Origin: Phialocephala subalpina
Taxonomy: Eukaryota; Ascomycota; Leotiomycetes; Helotiales; Mollisiaceae
NCBI GenBank assembly: GCA_900073065.1
Contig: FJOG01000015.1
Span: 1,382,119-1,446,118 of the forward strand
Length of the DNA stretch: 64,000 nt
Reading direction: 5' to 3'
The notes beneath the pieces are model-generated. The model did no database searches. It was not told the DNA's origin and saw only the letters and a list, made by a program, of their open reading frames with translations. Numbering within the stretch: the stretch's first letter is position 1; the number at the start of each line of letters is the position of its first letter. Positions 55,833-64,000 of this stretch are shown piece by piece. The position numbers were made by a program, and so were the translations under genes.

Positions 55833-58112
55833 ATGGGTTCTCACAGCACGAGCGACATCTTTTCCAGCATTGAGAAAAGATTGAATGCCATCTCACTCAA
55901 AAATGCGCCTAAACACAAAATCATTGTGGGGATTGATTATGGCACGACATTTTCAGGTATGCAGGTTGTGTTGTTCTGCTTGTACATTTCCATCTTTAAC
56001 ATTGTTGCAGGTGTCAGTTTCGTAACCACGGACAAAAGCGGCATAGATGATATCAAGATTATCTCAACTTGGCCCGGAGACCCCTATGGATCGTGGAAAA
56101 CACCAACGAGGATCGCGTACAGCGCGGAGAATCCAAAGATTAGTATCAACAAATGGGGCTTCGAGGTCTACCCCAAACTTAAGTCTTACTCATGGACTAA
56201 ACTCCTACTTGACAAGAACGCAGCCGTAGGCGAACATGACGACCCATCCCTTTCCGGTATAATAGGCCCTGGGATGTTCCAATTACCTTCTTTCCGTGAT
56301 GCTCCGGGGGTTTGTGAGGACTTCCTGCACGAAGTGTACTTATTTGTATCCAAAATGCTGCGCCAACAATTGTCCAATTCGACTTTTGAAAAAACACCAA
56401 TGGAGTGCTGGATCACACTGCCAGCTATTTGGTCGGATGAAGCAAAATCTGCCACTCTCACAGCTGCCAGAAATGCCGGCTTCGGTCACAAACCAAAAGA
56501 CGAGGTCTTCACCATCGCCGAACCAGAAGCCGCAGCTATTGCAACTTTGAAAAAGTATGCCGAGCCAGGTGCTTTGAATTCCATCAAGGTAATTCGTACG
56601 CCTATGTATCTGATGATAGGAGTTGCTGAACCATTTAGGAAAATGAAAACATCCTCATATGTGATTGTGGCGGTGGGACTGTTGACATAACCACATACAC
56701 AATTACGCAGGTACGGCCTTACCTAACTTTTGATGAACTTTGCGTCGGTGTGGGTACGTCAATCTGGGCTTTTCTGAGTGCCATGCTCAAGACCTGACAA
56801 ATAACATCCTGTAGGTGGTAAATGTGGCTCGACACATATTGACCGCAATTTGCATGCATTACTTTCCAAAAGATTCGGATCGGCATTCGATAATCTTCCA
56901 TTCGGGCTAAAAGGCCCTGGTGGCAAGTTAATGAGTTATTTTGAAGGGTTGAAACGAGACTTTGGGCTTAACCATAATATCGATGATCGAGAGTTAGGCC
57001 CTATCAATCTCGATGTTCCAGAATCTGAGTACTATGATCCGGATGATAGAGTTGTGAAACTCTCATAGTAAGCCCCTCACCGAATGGAGAACTAGGATCT
57101 GACGACTTTGTAGCGAGGACATGCAGAGCCTTTTCGACCCAGTCATTGACGAGATTACGAGCTTAGTGAGCCAGCAGGTGGAAGAGGCAAAAAGAGAACG
57201 AAATGCCACGATTGATGTAGGTTTTCACTGGCCATATTGACAAGAATAGAGAACTTTTGACTGATGTCCGCGAATCCTTAGCGAATTATTCTTGTTGGAG
57301 GATTTGGTGAATCATCATACCTGAACCAGGCTCTGGCAGATTGGTGCAGGAAAAATGGTGGTATTACTCTACTTCGCCCCGAGCATCCGTAAGCAGTACT
57401 ACTAATTTAACTACATCTTCCATACTAATCTGCTAAAGTCAAGCTGCTGTGGTGCAAGGTGCTGCTCTACGCGGCCTTGAAGGAATCGCGCCTCGTGTGA
57501 AGCACGCCCGACGTCACTACGGGTTCTCTATTTCGAGAACTTTCCGTGAGGGGATAGACTCAGAAGATTACGCCTTTTTTGATGAGTTCAACGAGAAGAG
57601 GAAGCTGTGCAGCAATAGAATATGGTGGCTAATTTCTAAAGTATGTCCTGTCAGAGGATTGCCAACAATTCATTATTAATTTGCTGCTAACCGTAAGCGT
57701 GCATAGGGAGATGAAATAAATAAAGACACATGCATAACAGCAGATGTTTGCAAAATCTACTCACCTGGATCGAAACTTGTTAACCGAACTCAACTGTATT
57801 CTTGTGCACTCACAGAAGCGCCCGAGTACTCAACTGATTCTAGTGTGTATTCCATCATATCCAGCTGTTAAAGGAGCAAACTAACCTTCAATAGGGGTCG
57901 ATCGTGTTGGCAGTATTGAGTCAACGTTCGATGCGGATTTTGATTTTGGCAAAAGTACTGAGTGTATGTACAATCGCAAGGACAAACGAACTGTGCATCA
58001 ATTTTTTTATGATGTACAAGTAAGGTTTGGGGACAAGGGTGATAATCTGACATTCAAGACCATTGTAAATGGCCAGGAGGCGGGCTCAGCAAACATCAAG
58101 TTCGACCGGTGA
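55833..58112 (+). CDS. HSP70-like ATPase, fungal divergent (HSPA12-like) class
   Basis: Nine exons (55833-55956, 56011-56588, 56639-56753, 56815-57067, 57114-57216, 57282-57388, 57439-57640, 57707-57842, 57895-58112) total 1836 nt and give 611 residues. The actin/HSP70 ATPase elements are in order: IIVGIDYGTTFSG (phosphate 1), then ICDCGGGTVDITTYTIT (phosphate 2), and RIILVGGFGESSYL (adenosine). The protein lacks the canonical HSP70 substrate domain and EEVD end; instead it has a short beta-rich tail (DNLTFKTIVNGQEAG). This fits the divergent, often amplified HSPA12-like proteins of filamentous fungi. Intron density is high compared with its neighbours. The next gene, on the same strand 550 bp away, is a GHKL ATPase. 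Any link between the two is inference. Confidence 0.9.
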
Positions 58113-58660
58113 TATTGTGGGACATTTCGTTTGTGCGCAATGTGTTCCATCTGCAATATGTACTGTTCAAAGATAAAGGAAAACGTAAAGAGATGAAAGT
58201 ATATTTCAAATCACGTATATTTGTGAATTGCTTTAGTGACTAGTCTATTATCACCTTGTGATCTCCCAGATTATCCTTTCGTCGTCTTCATAAATGTAAT
58301 GCAGATCTTCAAACTGCAGGAAATCCTTTCTCTAGTTTGATTATCCTTCCCCATTCTCGGTCGGGGCTGAACTTCGGCGCGTGCTGAGATATCAAAGGAG
58401 CTGCCCCTGCATGTTGGTTTCGGTGAAACGAACCGTTGAAACAAACAGGCGAAACAACACCATGTTGGAAACTGTCCTCAACCACGGCCTACGGCAGCGG
58501 TTAATCTCCCCAAAGGCACATGCAAGTCGCTAGCGATTAGAACTGCAGGGCATAGCCTCGAAAGCGACATGAGAAATGACCATTCATTCGTGTAATTTAT
58601 TAATACTGGCTTCGCTGAAGGTTATCTGGATACTATAGAGAATTCTTTTAACTTCACCCA
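58113..58660. promoter_or_regulatory. Intergenic region upstream of the GHKL gene
   Basis: No gene seen. It contains an ordinary AT-rich stretch near 58590-58640 that may include the promoter of the next gene. Confidence 0.35.
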
Positions 58661-61600
58661 ATGGCTTCTCCCCTCAACATTAGTGTCTCCGAGGCACGAG
58701 AAATTGTCCTCAGAGTTAGTCGCATGAATGGATGGCACGAGCCAGAGCTTGAAGTAACTACAGATCCTAGGGTTCTGGCATCTATTGCATATCTTCGAGG
58801 ACAGGTTGCAGATGCATTGGAGCCGTATGTATTTTTGATTCTTTTCAGTCGAATTATTTTAGCTAATCCCTTCTAGCATTGCAGAGGATATTGGTTCAGT
58901 AAGGGGTCGCTTTATTTTGGAGCTGACGCAGAACGTGGAAGATTGCTCGTTCGACCTCACCAACTCTACCCCTTGGCTCAGTTTCGAGGTACATCCAGAG
59001 AGGATCATTGTTGAATCAAACCAAGATGGATTCGATGAGAATGATGTGCGCCAAATTTGTCGTACTGGACGAAGTTGGAAAAGGCAGCAGCATGGGTTCG
59101 TCGGCGAGAAGGGGATTGGATTCAAGGCTGTGTTCCAAGTGGCGTCCAGAGTCCACATACAATCCAATGCGTTTTCTTTCTATTTCGTGTATCGGAGGGA
59201 TGGTACGGTTGAGGAGAGGTTGGGCCTGGTCACCCCGCTTCTGGCAGATGATCCTATTCCAATGGACGAGCATCCTCTGACGAGGATGACCCTGACTCCG
59301 AACAATACTAGCTACGAGAATTTGGTCGCTCACTTTGATAAAGTTCACCCCACGTTACTTCTATTCTTGTCCAAGATCCAAAAGATCAGTATCACAGTTC
59401 ACAGGCAACCGAGGGGAACCACAATCACCACTTTCAGCAAAGAGGTGCCATCGGAGGACACACCAGCCAATTTGACACTTCTCATTAAAACGGCCGAGGA
59501 AGAGGTTGAAGAAGTATCCGGCACAGACCAGGAAATCTCGCGGTACTACATTTTCAGATATCAGATAACAGGTCTGTCGGAGGATGAGGCTCGTCCAGAA
59601 AGAGATGGGTGTGAACTGGTCTTGGCATTTCAGGTGGACGAGAGTGATCACCCTATAAAACCCACTCAATATGATGTTTTTGCATATCTTCCGGTTGGAA
59701 ACTTTGGCTTCAATGTAAGTTTTATGCGCTGAGAAATGTGCCTCTGCTAAAACAGTTAGTTTCTGATCCAAGCAGATTTTATCTTGCAAGCAAGCAGAGA
59801 AGAAGTTAAGTTTGACTCTGAGTGGAACAACGACATCCTATCTGCAATTGCGGATAGCTTTTGCGATGCGGTACTCGACTTCTGCAGCAGAGATGGTCCT
59901 CTGCGGTACCGCTGGGTCGAATATTTGCCTTCCGGAACAGCACTCCAGACGCACCATTTTTGGAGAGAATTGCCTCGCAAAATTATTGACCGGCTGAAGA
60001 ATGCAAATATTCTTTACCTCCACGGAACCTCAGAGCTTCGAAAACCGGGGGATGTACGAACACTTCCTCCTGATTACTTGGATGACAATGGATCACCCCT
60101 GTTCAGAGACCGTCCGGGAAGACGTAGTAAATACCTATCGCTGGAATATGGCCCCGAAAACATCAACACCCTGAAGGAGCTATTTGACATTAGAGACATT
60201 GAGGATCTTGCGATGTGCCACAGAATCGAACATGATTTGAGATGTCCTGATTCGAGGATGAAGAGCGGCGAAACCTCTGATAACTGGCATAGTCTAGCGG
60301 CTGATCTCATAATATCTATTCTGGAACGATCTCCGGGCACTGGTATCGAGACAATGATTTTCGAGAATTTGCCGCTGATACCATTGAATGACGGACGATG
60401 GGTGACTGCTGTAGAGACCAACTCTTACTTTCCAGCAGAAACTGGGCCTGCAATACCTCAAGATATAGTCATTACGATTGATCCTGAAAGTATTGTGAAC
60501 GAGGCTCGAGAGCAACTGTTTGAAGCCCTTGGCGCCACGGAATGCCCGCCTGATGAAGTGGTTGGCAAAATGTGGGATAAGTACTCGACGCGGGACGGAG
60601 CAGCAGATCTAGCGTCGTCCAAATTGCACTTGAGTTACTTGTACTGGCATGTCGAAGATATTTCTGATCCAGGATTCTCACATTTGTGGATTTACGACGA
60701 CAGCGAAAGGAGGATCAATACTCGGAGAACTGACGTGCCGGTGTACCTGCCATCCGAAGATGAATATGGCCCTCATGCGCTGTTCAGGGGAGTATTACCT
60801 GAACTATCAGTTTCATTTCTCAACCCTGGTTATTTGGACCTGATTTCTCCTATAACTCGGCAAACCCGGCAGCATGATATGAGCTGGCTGGACTGGCTCA
60901 AACGGGCTTTGAGAGTCCGCGATGTCCCTCGCCTGAGATTCCGTGCAGGCTCACTGTCTACTGAATTCCGACACATTCTTCAACATAGGCCAAATAAGAT
61001 TGTTGGAACTTTGAAGACGCACTGGGCAATTTATAGACCACAAATGACGGTCTCAATCATTGAGGAGATTAAAACAGCGAATGTCTCATGCTGGGGTGTT
61101 TCACCTACACAACTAAAGTTCACTTACTTTCCAACAGAAGGCCTGATGAATGAGTCTGTAAACCTTGGAATAGTGTCACGATTTCCCTTTCTGGAAAGTG
61201 ATATTCTTCTTGGCTATACGGATTCGCCTGAGGATTGGGCTTTCCTTAGGCGATTTGGGGTACAATTCGAGGCAAATATTACTTTTTACTTGCAAATTCT
61301 ACGCCAGCACGAAATTCGGATACAAAAAGCTTGGAACTGGGCCCGGGCCGATATTTTGAACACATACTCATCAATCTCAGATCACTACAGTGCAAGGAAC
61401 AAGGAAATTATCGTGTAAGTCAGGCTTCCAAGTTCAGAGTATAGCCAAAATTAATAACCTACAGGGAAGCATTTCATCGAGAAAATCTGATTCTCGATCC
61501 ATCTTGTTTCCAACCAAGCTCTACTGGTCCCAGATGGATTGATATAGACAGTTGCGTTTGGGAAGGTCCCCAAGATGTACTGGATAAAACGCCCTTATAT

Positions 61601-63928
61601 TCTCTCTCGGAATACCGAACCAACCGAAGAATAGCTCGTCTCTTCCATGAAGAAATTCTGGAAATCCAAAATGCAGACTGGAACGATTACAAACGCACTT
61701 TATCGAAGCTCAGAACAGACCCGAATCCCCTATGGGATGTTGCTGATAGAGCCCAGAGGCTCTACAGGCTATTTTCAGAAAGCCAAATAAGTGATGGAGA
61801 CTGGGATTCGATACGGTAAGTGAAACCGCTCCTACAACTCGAAACAGATTCTAATGATGAATAGCAATACCTTCGAGAACGAGGGACTAATCTATGTTCC
61901 TTCTACAAACCAGTGGTATCCGCCATCACGGTGTCTCTGGAGCAGCCCAGTGCCAGTTGAAGGCATGGCAGTCATTGGTGCCGACTATCCTGAAGGGCCT
62001 ACAGACTTCTTTCTTACACATTTGAGAATCTCTCCGGCTTCATTACCAACACTTGTGGAAGCACTTTGTTCTTTGGGAGAAAGACGGTCCTCAGTGAGGA
62101 GTGTCAAGAAAATGATCAAAGCAATTAGCAGAAAGGATCCGACACGGCAAGATCTAGAGTCTCTTGCAACCTGCAATATCCTACCAATCAGAAGACACGC
62201 CTCACATGGTAATATAACTCTAGGAAACCTTCAGGAAACCTTTGCTATCATTGATAACACAAAATTTTCAGCCATCTTCTGGGACTATGTCGATCTTCTG
62301 GACTTCTCTCTGGAAGAGGTCCACGGACTGGCACCGTTTTTAGAGGGTCTGGGGCTGCAAAGCAAGTACTTGTCGCGACTATGCACAACACAAACTGCTT
62401 GTGATGAAGATGGCATGATTGATGAGAGGTTGACACGAGAATTCACAGACAGGGCATACGAGATCTTGCGGTAAGAGTTAAAGTTGTCAGTTCATAAAAT
62501 CACACTAACAGTTGTACAGCATTGCTGTCTCCCATCGAACTCCAAAGGCCCCCCGGCCGCTATATGACCGGCTTCTGGCTTCTTCAGTCCTGAAAACAGA
62601 CAGTATTTCGACAACGTACACCCTACACCATACTAATGGGGATACAACTGGACCCATACCCCGAAGTACTGGTCATGTGCACATCCGAAATCAGGAAAAT
62701 GGTTGGCAGATCTTTGTTCCGAGGCTAGGATCTAACAGGGAAGTCTGCTACAAGATGTATCTTCCGGAGGCTCTGGCTAAAGCAATCGAAATACCCACAT
62801 CTTGCAGAGAGCATATCAGCCTCGTTTTGACTAGCAGCATCTCCGTCATAGATGACCTCTTGGAAACCGTCGGCGTTGGATATGTCCCAGGCATTCAGGC
62901 AATTCCTCGAAGAGTGGTTGACGATTCGGATGAAGAGGAAGAAGAGGAAGAAGAAGTAGCAGTAATAACCCCGGAGGGAACGTCTAGAGTCATTACCAAC
63001 GAGTTCTTTGGCGTGCCCCAAGTGAGTCGAGCAAGTATCGCGATATCCGAAGGCGAGTCTACTCCGCCATCGAACGTCTCATCTCCACAGATATTCCCCG
63101 AGCCAGAGCCGGATAATATCCCAAATATACCCATCCAGGGTATATTCGGTAACGTCGACGCATACACGCAGCTTCTTGGCCATGTCATCCGCATCGCAAG
63201 ACAGACGAGCTTACCACAAAGTGATTTCCCAGCAGCACCTGGCAATGGACAATATCTTCCTGGATACGATCACCAAGCTGCATTTGGTGTTCGAGCTTTA
63301 AATCAGATGAGACATGACAGTAAGATTGGGGCTGCTGGAGAGCTATTTGTCAGTATTCCACCCAAAAAATCAATACAACAGCTTTGACATGAAACTTTGT
63401 AGGTGTATGAAATACTCCTGAGCGCCCTCGAGCCGCATTTTGGCGTAGGGAATTGGAGAAGTACAATCCGCCGCCTAGTGACAGTCCACCCCAATTACCG
63501 TGGTATGCCTTCTTGGGATGAGCGCGAGACATCCGACATCGTCTATAGAGACACCAACAGCCACTTGACAAGACTGCTTATCCATCTTGGCTACCTGGAT
63601 ATCATTTGGATTGGATCCGAACCAGAATACCTCATTGAAGTCAAAACGACTACAGGAAACTGCGCAGATCGGTTTTTCATGAGTTACAATCAGTACAATA
63701 TGGTACGTTCGACATTTTCCTATCCTTGGAATGAGCTAATGATTACAGATGCAAGAAAATGCGCTCCGGCCAGGACATACTTCTGCCCAGATTTATATTA
63801 TTTGCAGAGTATATGATCTTGGTAAGGACAGTATGAACTTGAAGATTTATGTCGATCCGGAGGCACACCGGCAAAGGAATGCATTGCTGTTTGCTCCGAG
63901 GAGTTGGACTGTGAGACCCCGTGCTTGA
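58661..63928 (+). CDS. NO VEIN/sacsin-like GHKL ATPase with C-terminal DUF3883 domain
   Basis: Eight exons (58661-58824, 58877-59714, 59760-61414, 61465-61815, 61865-62470, 62520-63348, 63403-63702, 63749-63928) total 4923 nt and give 1640 residues without a stop. Residues about 60-260 are a GHKL ATP-binding domain: N-box ELTQNVED at 70-77, NQDGFD at 103-108 (G1), and GFVGEKGIGF at 128-137 (G2 lid). A long helical middle of about 1200 residues has no named domain. A highly acidic run of Glu lies near residue 1345. The last 170 residues are DUF3883: KIGAAGELF at 1473-1481, then D1547 and EVK at 1560-1562, a PD-(D/E)XK-like set. The plant homologue NO VEIN has the same ends. In bacteria GHKL-plus-DUF3883 proteins occur in defence loci. 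The role here is unknown. Confidence 0.9.
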
Positions 63929-64000
63929 GCAGAGAATCCGATCTTGAGACAATACATGAAGTGGATTTTCCCCGATGAACATAAAGTATGCTAGAAGTCT

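Overview
The window is a nuclear segment of a filamentous ascomycete. It has compact genes on both strands, short GT-AG introns of about 40-75 bp, STAND/NLR proteins of the fungal type, a Zn2Cys6 regulator of the cutinase/Far class, PGA2, a CWH8-type dolichyl-diphosphatase, a mitochondrial leucyl-tRNA synthetase and a tRNA-Ile(AAU). The mix looks like Leotiomycetes (Helotiales), but that is an impression and not a proven placement.

Layout. 1-2.6 kb: a partial unknown gene and a secreted PL1 pectate lyase. 2.6-4.9 kb: gene-free, with a GC-rich palindromic block that may be a decayed LTR. 5-9.5 kb: a seven-exon NLR with an unusual order, SesB-type alpha/beta hydrolase, then NB-ARC, then a second NTPase (NACHT). 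9.8-12.4 kb: two broken genes side by side, a GH7 cellobiohydrolase pseudogene and an MFS anion-symporter pseudogene. 13-18.7 kb: a conserved unknown gene, a TPR-subtilase, a small single-pass membrane protein, and a protein whose N-terminal part reads as a fungal gasdermin. 19.2-23.7 kb: a possible tiny gene, a secreted DUF4360 protein and a second NLR (Helo-like N-terminus plus NACHT, no repeats). 24-52 kb: mostly housekeeping genes, namely CWH8, an ITT1-like RBR ubiquitin ligase, an SnoaL-like protein, a MUP1-like permease, mitochondrial LeuRS, tRNA-Ile, a MARVEL protein, an ADH6-type dehydrogenase, a Zn2Cys6 factor, MHF1 (CENP-S), PGA2 and two disordered, Arg-rich unknown proteins. 53.5-63.9 kb: a coiled-coil unknown, an HSP70-like ATPase and a 1640-residue NO VEIN/sacsin-like GHKL ATPase with a C-terminal DUF3883 nuclease-like domain.

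The most interesting reading is the 5-24 kb island. A gasdermin-like pore former and a subtilisin-like protease sit about 1.2 kb apart in divergent orientation, the kind of pair known from Podospora HET-Q1/HET-Q2, where the protease removes the gasdermin C-terminal tail to trigger cell death. Two NLRs flank the pair, one carrying two nucleotide-binding modules. This suggests a regulated cell-death or heterokaryon-incompatibility cluster. The pairing and domain calls rest on motifs read by eye; a shared function is inferred.

For the multi-exon genes marked as such below, I placed every splice site by hand and the exon lengths sum to a multiple of three.
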